DNA of 22,308 nucleotides, from IMG/VR virus record IMGVR_UViG_3300000239_000021, positions 1-22,308 of that record, one strand, 5' to 3'. The DNA comes from a virus. The notes under the pieces were generated by a model that ran no database searches, was not told the DNA's origin, and saw only the letters and a list, made by a program, of their open reading frames with translations. Every line of letters starts with the position of its first letter. Positions within the stretch are counted from its first letter, which is position 1. The position numbers and the translations under genes were made by a program. This document shows positions 6,177 to 16,100 of this stretch, one piece after another.

Positions 6177-8156
6177 ATGGCAGACGGATTTGAAACTACC
6201 CCAGTAAAACTTGCATCCAGAGATATAAATTATCTGGGGAAAGACTTCAACGCGTTCAGACAGAATTTAATCAACTACGCTAAATCTTATTTCCCACAAA
6301 CATATAAGGATTTTAGTGAGAATTCCACCGGAATGATGTTCATTGAAATGGCAAGTTATGTAGGTGATGTGTTATCGTATTACATAGATTATCAATTCAA
6401 AGAGGGGTTTATACAACACGCAGAAGAACGAAAAAATGTAGTGACACTTGCGAACTATTTGGGGTATAAACCAAAACCGGCAATTTCGGCAGCCACATCA
6501 CTGGAAGTGTACCAACTCGTTCCGGCAAAGACTAATTCTTCAACAGGAACAACCGAACCCGATTATAAATTTGCTTTAAATATTGCCCAGGGTATGGAAA
6601 TTACATCGGGTGAGTCAACTCCCGTAGTATTTAGAACACTTGAATCGGTTAATTTTACAGAGGAGAGTGAAAACCGACCACGTGTAGTTTCGGTGTTCGA
6701 TAGAGATCCAGTTACCAGTGAACCCACGTTTTACTTATTAAAGAAAACTACGATGGCCTCGGCCGGCACACTGAAATCCAGAGAGGTTGTTGTAGGAAAT
6801 GGTGAACCATTTTTCGAGGTGGAACTTATAGAACCAAATGTTCTTGAAATAGTCTCGGTGAAAGATTCTTCCGGCCAACAATATCACGAGGTGCCTAATT
6901 TGGCCCAAGATACTATTTTTGTAGAAGAACCAAACACCGACAACCGAAACCCATTTTATAGCAAATATTCAGAAACAACACCATACATAATGAGATTGTT
7001 GCGAACATCTAGACGATTTATTACACGAGTGAATTCCGACAATACGGTGACATTAGAGTTCGGCGCAGGAACTGATAAGATAGATGATGAGATAATAATA
7101 CCAAACTTAAACAATGTCGGTAGAATATTGAAAACTGAAAAGGGATTTGAACTTGCGTATGATCCATCAAACTTTCTCAAGACAAAAAGTTACGGTGAAG
7201 CTCCGGCAAATACAACACTCACCATACAATATTATGTTGGTGGAGGACTTACATCAAATGTAGCATCAAATTCGTTGAATAATATTTCATCAATTTCATT
7301 TGAAGACCAAAGTGAATATTTGACTGCACAGGAATCATCCATACTTGATACTATCCGAGGTAGTATTCGTGCAAATAATCCAGACCCTGCACTGGGGGGT
7401 GAAAATGCCGAACCAACCGAGGAAATAAGAATGAATGCCCTTGCGTATTTTTCCGCACAAAATCGTGCGGTTACACGGGAAGATTATGTTGTCCGAGCAT
7501 ATTCAATGCCCAATAAGTTCGGAAGCATCGCAAAGGCATATGTAACACCCGACGGAATATTGGACTCCGCAACACAACTGTCATTGATAAAATCACTAGA
7601 GGCACAACCGACTAAGACAAGTCCGGCAGGATTAACTACTGCATATGGAGAAATAAACAATCCGTTTGCAATTAATATGTATGTGCTGAGTTATGACAGG
7701 GACAAACACCTTGTCTCTCCCAACGAATTGATATTTAAGAATCTTAGAACATATCTGGGTCAATATAAATTAATGACAGACGGAATAAATATAACGAACG
7801 CGTTTGTTATTAATGTTGGAGTGGATTTGGAAATATCGGTATTTCAAAACTACAATAAAATTGATGTGCTGAGTGAAACCATCCGTGCAGTTAGGTCTTT
7901 CTTCAATATAGACAAGTGGCAAATTGCTCAGCCAATTGAACTGGGTGACTTGGAACTTACGATTGCCCGTGTTTACGGAGTTAAGTCGGTGGTTAGTTTG
8001 AGAGTTTACAACAAAACACTTGAGGATGGAAATTACTCTAGCAATGTATATGATGTGGACTCGGCCACATTTAATAAAGTTGTATATCCATCAATGGACC
8101 CATCCATATTTGAGTTAAAGTTTCCAACCCGTGATATTGTGGGGAGGGTTGTATAG
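6177..8156 (+). CDS. gp6: Baseplate wedge protein gp6 (J-like)
   Basis: 659 residues, essentially the length of T4 gp6 (660). The N-terminus (LASRDINYLGKDFNAFRQNL, then STGMMFIEMASYVGDVLSYY) is the hallmark of the gp6 family. The central segment RAVTREDYVVRAYSMPNKFG (about 426-445) matches the conserved AVT.EDY core shared with phage P2 gpJ, and the C-terminal part is also family-like. gp6 dimers tie neighbouring wedges into the baseplate ring and drive the hexagon-to-star change. The gene directly follows gp25 and its TAG shares one base with the next GTG start. The tight packing indicates one transcript. The reading frame is intact. Confidence 0.93.
   Translation: MADGFETTPVKLASRDINYLGKDFNAFRQNLINYAKSYFPQTYKDFSENSTGMMFIEMASYVGDVLSYYIDYQFKEGFIQHAEERKNVVTLANYLGYKPKPAISAATSLEVYQLVPAKTNSSTGTTEPDYKFALNIAQGMEITSGESTPVVFRTLESVNFTEESENRPRVVSVFDRDPVTSEPTFYLLKKTTMASAGTLKSREVVVGNGEPFFEVELIEPNVLEIVSVKDSSGQQYHEVPNLAQDTIFVEEPNTDNRNPFYSKYSETTPYIMRLLRTSRRFITRVNSDNTVTLEFGAGTDKIDDEIIIPNLNNVGRILKTEKGFELAYDPSNFLKTKSYGEAPANTTLTIQYYVGGGLTSNVASNSLNNISSISFEDQSEYLTAQESSILDTIRGSIRANNPDPALGGENAEPTEEIRMNALAYFSAQNRAVTREDYVVRAYSMPNKFGSIAKAYVTPDGILDSATQLSLIKSLEAQPTKTSPAGLTTAYGEINNPFAINMYVLSYDRDKHLVSPNELIFKNLRTYLGQYKLMTDGINITNAFVINVGVDLEISVFQNYNKIDVLSETIRAVRSFFNIDKWQIAQPIELGDLELTIARVYGVKSVVSLRVYNKTLEDGNYSSNVYDVDSATFNKVVYPSMDPSIFELKFPTRDIVGRVV
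8142..8148 (+). promoter_or_regulatory. Strong Shine-Dalgarno fixing a GTG start at 8156
   Basis: GGGAGGG lies 7 bases before GTG 8156, inside the last codons of gp6. It is one of the few strong ribosome-binding sites in the window. It supports the GTG, which overlaps the gp6 TAG by one base, as the true start of the DNRLRE-type protein. Confidence 0.7.
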
Positions 8157-9508
8157 TGAACATTTTTTTATACGCAGCTGCGGACTCAACTATATATAAA
8201 CACAAAGATCTTGTAGACCTAAACACAGGATTTGACGAGATATTGGAACTGGAAAATACATATAGTGAACTGTCCGGACATCGAGTTTCCAGATTTTTAA
8301 TGAGATTTGATTTTGAAAACTCCGGAGTGTCCGATGATATATTGGTGAACTCGGAGTATTTTTTAAATCTGAAAATAACAGAATCCAAGGAAGTTAAGCA
8401 CAAAGGTGCATTGCAGGTTTTTCCAGTTGCGGAGTCGTGGGAAGAGGGTGTTGGTAGAAGGTACGACACAGAAGTTTCATATGAAGGTGTTACTTGGAAA
8501 TCAAGAAGTAACACAAGACTTTCCTGGGAAAGTGAAGGGGCTTCGTTTATTAGATCCACAGAAAGTGGGCCAGATGCGGAAGAATTGGTATGTGAATATA
8601 AATTCGTGAAGAGAACATCCGATGTATCACTCAATATAACAAAGATAGTTGAGAAGTGGATAACCGGAGATATTGAAAACAACGGACTCCTGATAAAATT
8701 TAAAGATGAGAATCTTTCGGCCGAAGGAAAGATAGACTTCTTTTCAAAAGATACGAACACGATTTACAGTCCTTATGTTAGAATTGGATATAACGATTAC
8801 TATTTCGACCCGTGCGAATGTATCCCATCGGAGAAACTTGAATGTTTATATGAAACGCAAGACGAACAGACAAATACGACAGGATCAACCTTGACACAGG
8901 GAAGTCCATGTATCATAAGTGGAAGTGCAGGGTTGGTCAGTGGAAGTGATTGCATAGTAACATCGGATTGGTCAGGACTACCATCCGGAAGTCCATGTAT
9001 CATAAGTGGAAGTGCAGGGTTGGTCAGTGGAAGTGATTGTGCGGTAAGTGGAAGTCTATCTACACCGAACGATACATCAGATTGTAATGCAATATTGTCC
9101 CGGACAACAACACTACAACAATCAAAAATTAACCACATAACAGAGGATGATGTGGTTATAAAGTTGCGCGGCATCAAGGCAAAGGTTTCGGTAAAAGAAA
9201 GTGTTCGTATAAAAGTTGGTGTGCGTGAAAAATATCCACCAAAAACATTCCAAAAACATTCCAACTATTCACAAAATAATTACGTAGACCACCCAATATA
9301 TTATTCGATTCGCGACGCAGATACGCATGAGATGCGAGTGCCGATGGATAAGTATTCACGTATAAATTGCGATGCCAACGGTCACTATTTTGATTTTGAT
9401 TTTGGGTGCTTGAGTGTCGGCAGAATTTATGAATTTATAATTAGAATGGAAACACCTACACAAACACTGGAGCACATCGATAAAGTAAAATTTATGGTAA
9501 CGACATGA
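8156..9508 (+). CDS. DNRLRE-type carbohydrate-binding-like virion protein with SGS/Cys repeat insert
   Basis: 450 residues, GTG start. Residues 1-220 resemble the DNRLRE beta-sandwich seen in secreted and phage surface proteins: AAADSTIY ... RFLMRFDFEN, then VFPVAESWEEGVG, GVTWKSR, LNITKIVEKWITGDIENNG and FFSKDTNTIYSPYVRIGYND. Residues 249-305 are an insert of SGS-type repeats with paired cysteines (GSPCIISGSAGLVSGSDC twice). From about 325 a second conserved beta-domain follows (SVRIKVGVREKYP, YYSIRDADTHEMRVP). Such proteins are likely appendages or decorations bound to the baseplate; sugar binding is inferred from the fold, not shown. It lies between gp6 and the gp7-like gene, and its TGA overlaps the next ATG as ATGA. 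Confidence 0.7.
   Translation: MNIFLYAAADSTIYKHKDLVDLNTGFDEILELENTYSELSGHRVSRFLMRFDFENSGVSDDILVNSEYFLNLKITESKEVKHKGALQVFPVAESWEEGVGRRYDTEVSYEGVTWKSRSNTRLSWESEGASFIRSTESGPDAEELVCEYKFVKRTSDVSLNITKIVEKWITGDIENNGLLIKFKDENLSAEGKIDFFSKDTNTIYSPYVRIGYNDYYFDPCECIPSEKLECLYETQDEQTNTTGSTLTQGSPCIISGSAGLVSGSDCIVTSDWSGLPSGSPCIISGSAGLVSGSDCAVSGSLSTPNDTSDCNAILSRTTTLQQSKINHITEDDVVIKLRGIKAKVSVKESVRIKVGVREKYPPKTFQKHSNYSQNNYVDHPIYYSIRDADTHEMRVPMDKYSRINCDANGHYFDFDFGCLSVGRIYEFIIRMETPTQTLEHIDKVKFMVTT
8900..9039 (+). repeat. 53-bp exact direct repeat encoding GSPCIISGSAGLVSGSD
   Basis: Bases 8900-8952 and 8987-9039 are identical over 53 bases. The offset is 87 bases (29 codons), so the frame is kept. Perfect identity at synonymous positions indicates a recent duplication or gene conversion. 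It lies in the linker between two beta-domains of the 8156-9508 protein. Confidence 0.93.
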
Positions 9509-10110
9509 CGATGAAAAAACTTTTCCCAACATACATAACCGCATACGATTTTAACCAAGAATCGTATGATGAGTTTATAAAGACACCAAATGATGGTTCA
9601 CAACTTGATGAATATAGTAATCTTATATTAAGTTCAAATTCCGATGATCTTGATATTGTGGAGGTCGATAAGTTTTTAATAAAGGTAACTCCACGGAAAA
9701 ATATGTTCGATCAAGTACAGGTAGAAAATTTTTTTGATACGAGAGTTTCAGAGTTTACGGACACCGAATCCGATCCAGAAAATACCTCTACGGATGAAGA
9801 GTTGGTAGTGGAGTTTGCAGATGAGATTGAGGATGAACTTGGAGATCAACTAGCGCAAGAACAAATACTTCAAAGTCAGATAGACGAATTGTCGGACACA
9901 CTTGATACAGAGATTGAAAGGGGAGTAAAATTTCAAGAAAATGCCTCGGAGAATTTTTCGGCCTCGAAGGATTTGATTATTTCACAGAGGATTTCACTCG
10001 GACAGGGGACAACTGACACGGATTTCAGTGAAAAGTTTCCATTTCTACCAAAGTCTGAAGATGAGGTTGAAGAAACTGCGGATAGTTTCCCATTTATGAG
10101 TGGATCATAA
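9505..10110 (+). CDS. Acidic protein of unknown function, baseplate cluster
   Basis: 201 residues, strongly acidic. It opens with MTMKKLFPTYITAYDFNQES; ATG 9505 overlaps the previous stop as ATGA, and a second ATG at 9511 is an equally possible start. The middle (VVEFADEIEDELGDQL, then ILQSQIDELSDTLDTEIERG) is a probable coiled coil at about 110-145. The C-terminus holds two related aromatic peptides, FPFLPKS and FPFMSGS, which may be short docking motifs. I do not recognise a family. Acidic coiled-coil proteins of this size can be assembly chaperones, and its place directly before the giant 10128 gene would suit that, but there is no direct evidence. Confidence 0.65.
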   Translation: MTMKKLFPTYITAYDFNQESYDEFIKTPNDGSQLDEYSNLILSSNSDDLDIVEVDKFLIKVTPRKNMFDQVQVENFFDTRVSEFTDTESDPENTSTDEELVVEFADEIEDELGDQLAQEQILQSQIDELSDTLDTEIERGVKFQENASENFSASKDLIISQRISLGQGTTDTDFSEKFPFLPKSEDEVEETADSFPFMSGS

Positions 10111-10127
10111 ATTAATATGAATTGGTT

Positions 10128-13100
10128 ATGGCAAACTATCACAAATTTGTAAAGAAATTTTCAACTGCTACCAATAGAGAGTTTGATTTCCCCCGAGGTT
10201 CACCTATTGATGAATCGATGTTTGATTTGCTCGCCGGAAATGAGATCTCCCAAGTTCCTCTGGAATTCGGTAGAAGTCAGAAGGATGTTGTAGAATTTGC
10301 CGTATACTCATCCGACAATGAATTAATTACATCGAATGTAGTTGAACGAAATGAAATTTTTGTAAAACGAGACTATGATTTTATTGATTATAACGGAGAG
10401 CATAGAATTGGTTCGTTGTCCACATTTGATAGAAATTATCCAGTTACTGCCGCTGGTGAGGTTGTCATATCACCAACACATGAACTAAAAAATTTGGGAT
10501 ATACTGACGGAACGCACAATATAGGAGTTTCGTTTAGGAATGAAATAATAGGTGCGTCGGATTCCGATTCAAAACTTGTAATAAAAAACATATCACCTTC
10601 ACGAACAGAACTCAAGGTGATGCCAAGTTCATTGAAGACATCCCGAAAACCACTTGAAGTTGCTTTAAATTTTGAATATGAAAACTTTTTCAATAAACGA
10701 ACATTGGTTGCTCATGTTTACAACGAAACTTTTAATTTTATAAAAACCGAGGGAATTCGCACATATGTTGATAGAGTAATTGCGGATAATGAAATAGAGG
10801 GGTACTCGGATTTGATATACGGTGTGGTCACGGCGTTTAAGTTCAATTCTTACCACGATTTTACAGACGAATGCACCGAGTTTCATGATAAGAGTGTTGA
10901 GTTATTTTCCAATGTTATGTTGTGGAAGTATAATGAAGTTTTTTCCGAAAAACAATTTGCCATTGAGTATATCAAGTGCATTGACTGGGTGCTTGACAAC
11001 AGTAAACGATTTTCAAACAAAGATGTAGATGCAACACTATCCGATCCATATGATGTATACCGACAAACATTGATTGCTCAATATAACACCGCACTAGTAT
11101 CTGCTATTTATACCGCAAGATTTGATTCGTATTTTTCAAATGTTCTTAATTTTGGTGGGGGCAGAATAATAACGTTTATTAGTGCGTCACGGGGCACAGA
11201 AAATTCAAACGATAACCGAAAACACCGGCCACTGGTAATAAAACTAATCGAACCACTACCAACGGATATTGTGGTAGGGGGGTCACTTCACATATCAAAC
11301 ACGTCATATTCGGACGACATAATACAGACTGCGATTATGTACAAACGCACAGTTCCTGTGTTGTATAAAATGCGTGGCCCGAATATATCATTCACATCCT
11401 CCGGAGGAACGAGGGAATATACTTCGGAAGAACTTGACAAAACTAAATCGGAGATACAGAGAAATGCTTTGCTCGACTCAACTGCCGAACTGGACGAGGG
11501 TTTGCGAGAGAGACTTAAAGAACTTGAGGTAGAGTGGAGAACCGAGTTATACGGAACACCGTTGTCAATTACAGATGAGATTTCAAGGTATTTCCACGGC
11601 CGAACGGAAGACCAATATTTGACAATTGATTACTCCTCATTCGAAAATTTTGTGAAGTTTTCGTCTGCAAGAAAAAGATTGGATGTGTTTATCTTCAAAC
11701 TTGCAAAGGTATCGGAAATCGATAGACAACTAGAATCTATTCGAAGATCGTGGAGACTAACATCACCGGAGAAATTTGGCAAACTTTCATATGACACTCA
11801 AATGGAAGCATTGAGTTCGGAGAAATTGACTATGATGAAAGGATTTGATGGTTATGAACGGTTTCTATATTTTGAAGATATTATTAAACTGACCGATGAA
11901 GCCGAGGAGGTTCAATCTAAAATTGATGATATTATGTCCAAGGTTTATCAAAACGGAACAAACTATGAGTATGAGGAACGACTAGCAGAGTTGCGAGAGC
12001 AGTTGCTATATACATATGTAAGTTGGCCAAGAGCAGAATTCGATTGTGACGGGATTGACGATTGGTCATCTACAACGTTGGATTATACATATGGTGACCC
12101 AGCACTGCACGGTGAAGCAATCTGGTTGGTAAAACAAGACCAACATCCTGGACAAACAGACATCCCAGGTGAGTCCGATATGTGGGAATTTTTCTGCAAA
12201 TGTGGTGAATGTGTGGGAAAGAAAATACCCATGACCGATGCCAGTTATGTATTTTTGACATCTCGTACCTATTATAGACCACAACCAATACCAAGCACGA
12301 TGGCAGAATTTTCACAAAGTCCTGCGTATGCTTGGTATGCGGTGAAGGCAAAGGAGGCGGATTTCTATGACAAACATAATGATAATTCATTATTAAATAA
12401 TACACCAGAATTTATAACTAGGGATGATGATAATGTTGATTATTTTGATTTTTTGAATTTCATCGGACATCAATTTGATTTGATACATATGTACGTGGCT
12501 GGTATAGGGACGATTCGTGAACCGAGGAACAGTGCAGAAAAGGGAATACCAAATGACATGGTTTCCCATATGTTGAATTACTTCGGGGGGAATTTCAGTG
12601 GGTATGACGATGGAGAAATCAATGCCCTTACCAAGCAAGTTAAAACAAAAAGTCATTTGGAGTTTATTAAGAAGTTCAAAGAGAAAAAGAATGTTATATG
12701 GAGACGAATTCTAAACAACTTACCACAAATTTTAAAAACAGTTGGGACAGAACAATCCATTCGGGCGTTATTTAGATGTTATGGTGTACCAGACTATTTG
12801 TTCAGAACACGTGAATTCGGTGGGGTTGAATATAACACGGACTTAAGTGACGAGGCACTTTATAGTTTTGATACCTTTGACTATTACTTAACAATATCAC
12901 AGAAAAATCAGTATCTTGACATAGAGTGGTCCAGTCCAAACTATAATGTTGCTTCGGTGGAGTTTAGATTTGGATTTGATGATACACAAGTTGACAGAGG
13001 CAAATCGGTGGAAATTGTTAGAACGTCTGGGTGGCAATTTGGATTTGAACCGGAAGCAGATTCCACTTCGCATGAATATGGCAGATTTTACTTTAGAATT

Positions 13101-16100
13101 CTTATAGACGAGGGCGGATACGAAACATACGAAACCATCTATCTAAAAGATGTACAGACCGAAAAAACCCTGGTCACACCATACAACTCTACAAAATATG
13201 ATGTACTAATTAACAGGAACTCGGGTGATGCCGATAAACATAGGAGGGGTATACAAATATATGTGAAACGAGTCGAAGGTCAGGATGTAGTGTACTCATC
13301 ATATGCGGAATTTGCTACAAGTGATTTTTCATATGATAAATTTTACAATGGAAGTAATTCTGAATCAATTTCATTTGGGAATTATGTAGATTCTAATTTT
13401 TTTGGAAGGTTGGACAGGTTGCGAATGTACGAAACCCCACTACATGAATCCAGATTTGAAAACCACATACTATTCAATCAATCATATGATATGGATAACC
13501 CATATAGTTTGACCACGGATTTAATTTTTAAGGCAAACTTTGACTATCCATATTCACTAAATGCAACCGACACACAGTCATATGGTATAGTTGAGAATTC
13601 GGCATTTCGTAACGATGTACCAGTTTGTGCGAAGTGCTATAATTTTCAAAAACAAGAATACCCATATGACTTTGTGGGTGAGAATATTCGGCATTTCGCA
13701 AAATTACCTTCGTATGGTGCACAGGTTTTTAATAACAATAAGGTAAGAATAGAATCGCAGAAACTTATGACCCAACTTTCGGTTGCGTCTAGGTCAACAC
13801 TGAAGAGCAATGATAGATTAACCGCAGACACCAATACGGTGGGTGTGTATTTCAGTTCAAGTGACTTGATAAACCACGAAATAATAAGATTTTTCGGTAA
13901 TTTTAAACTGGGAGATTATATTGGAAATCCAGAGGATTTGTATAGTGAAACATATCAAGAATTTGAAAGAATTCGTGAGTTGTTTTTTAAACAAGGTTTC
14001 GGAAAACTGGACTTTACCGCTTATCTAAATATAGTTGAGTCATATGTAGATCCATCGTTGTTTGAAAATTTGAAAAAATTAGTTCCTGCCAGGAGCAGAC
14101 TTATTGCAGGTTTGGTGGTTGAACCTACCTTATTGGAAAGACCGAAAATAAGGCGAAGGCCTATAGTAAATGAGATTTTGAAGTTCGACGACATTTATTT
14201 TAATCTGAAACCAAATACAAAAAATATGGTTTCTCATGCAAATAGCAGGCCCTACGATCAAACGGACTTGGAAATCAACACAACAGGATATAAATTTTAT
14301 ACAAAACAGACACCCAAAGTTACCAACTGGTTTCCAACGGAGTATAACATGAACTCTGTCAAAAACATTCCAAACGAATTAATGTATGGGGTGAATTCGA
14401 TTCAAGGAATTTCGTCTGGATATAAGATAGAAAAACTTTCTCCTGTATATAAGAGATATGCAATTGATGGTGGAGGTAACAAAACCTACAATGCAGTAAA
14501 AATAAGTGGAACTCTGTTGAGTGAGTCTGAATTTGATTGTGTGTTTTATGGAAAATTGGGTTCCGCAATATCAAATAAGAAAGAATTAAAACGACATATA
14601 GCATGGATACACAAAGATACAACTATTAATGGAGAAAAACCAGATATATTCGGTGAGTTTAATACGGCAGGATATGCTATATTTGGGTATGTTTTTAACG
14701 GACACCGAGTGGTTGGAAAACTTTATGGAGACTTCATAGGACAAATACAAACTGGACACGTAAAACGACTGAGTGTACTTGGAAGGATTGGAGGTAGGGT
14801 GTATGATGAATGCGATGCGGTAACATTTGGTGGGTCGATATCCAAATCACTGTTGGGTGTATATAAGTTGACTGGTGCGATGGATCGTAAGTCGGAGAGT
14901 GATAAAACCAGAACACGGGAAATTGAAAGAGTTTTTACTGACGGTGATTTGAATGCAGTAAAAATACCAAACACAATACAAAAGAAAATTCCCATTGATA
15001 TTGAATATAACACACATTTCACGATTCAAAACACATCCAAGTCCGTCGCCACTGTTACTGGGGAGTATTCCGGAAAATTACAATTAGACGTTTCGGCGGT
15101 ATTTCACCCACCCACTGTGGCCACATTTGATATAGAATGGCAACAGGGCAAAGTGCTTAACAACACGGCCGGTGTATCCTATTTTAAGAAAACAAAAACA
15201 TTACTTAAGATACAGAAATCTTCATATGACTATGTGCATAATATAGTTTCGAGTGAATCAAATAGTTCGTCGATGACACCAGAGGATGCACTTAATTTGG
15301 ATGTAAAATTGGTAGGGCATGATACACAAGATTTGAATGTGGATGGGTTGCTTACTACAACTGCACAACAGAATTGCAATGGTAGTTCTGGTATTGAGGA
15401 CTATGTTGAAAAACAGACAAAACGAGAAATGTCACTCAGACAATACGATATAGTGGGTGATGCGTTTGCCAATGGATATGATGCGGAACTTTTTTATATT
15501 TCGGCAAAACCCCCAACACCGTTTCACGTCGGAGACAGAGTTTATTTGACAGGAGTGAATATGTGTTATTCGGCACACCCAACCAATCAACCAAGAGCAA
15601 ACTTCAATGATCAATATTATGTTATATCAAAAATTACTCACAATGAAGATAAAGGAACCATTGATATAGAGTTTCCCCATGAAAAAGATGTTTCCATAAA
15701 TGCAGGAGGGACATATGAATCTGGAGGTCAAGTGGGTTATAGTCCAGAGAAAATATTACCCATCGTAGATACTACCAAACACATAGGTGACTGGTCTACA
15801 CACTATGAGTATGATATACCATTTGAGTTTACACAACAAATGAGAACACCAACCGAAGATACGGATGGAGATGGATTTTATGATGTCTTTATGCGTAATA
15901 TACCACTGAGTGTTTCATATAAAAATGGAGAGTTTTTGGTGGAGTGGTCCAACCCACAACAAACGGATACGAGAGGAGAACCACAAACAGGACAATTAAA
16001 ACTAAATCTCACAGACGAAGGTGCAGTGTCAGATATGAAAGGGTTTTCTTCAGCAACATCCTCCTCCGCCTCGTGGTACTTTGGAGAATCCGTTACCAGT

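Noticed and set aside
8071-8760. 229-codon open frame on the - strand across the gp6/DNRLRE junction
   Set aside because: The + strand genes here have clear family motifs and coupled starts. The - strand product is Ser/Leu-rich with no recognisable domain and looks like a shadow.
8900-9039. CRISPR array or diversity-generating retroelement variable repeat
   Set aside because: There are only two copies, they are in frame and coding, and there is no reverse transcriptase, cas gene or adenine-biased variation between copies.
10122-10127. TTG start two codons before ATG 10128 for the giant protein
   Set aside because: The ATG gives the sensible MANYHKFVKKF start, and there is no ribosome-binding site that would favour TTG.
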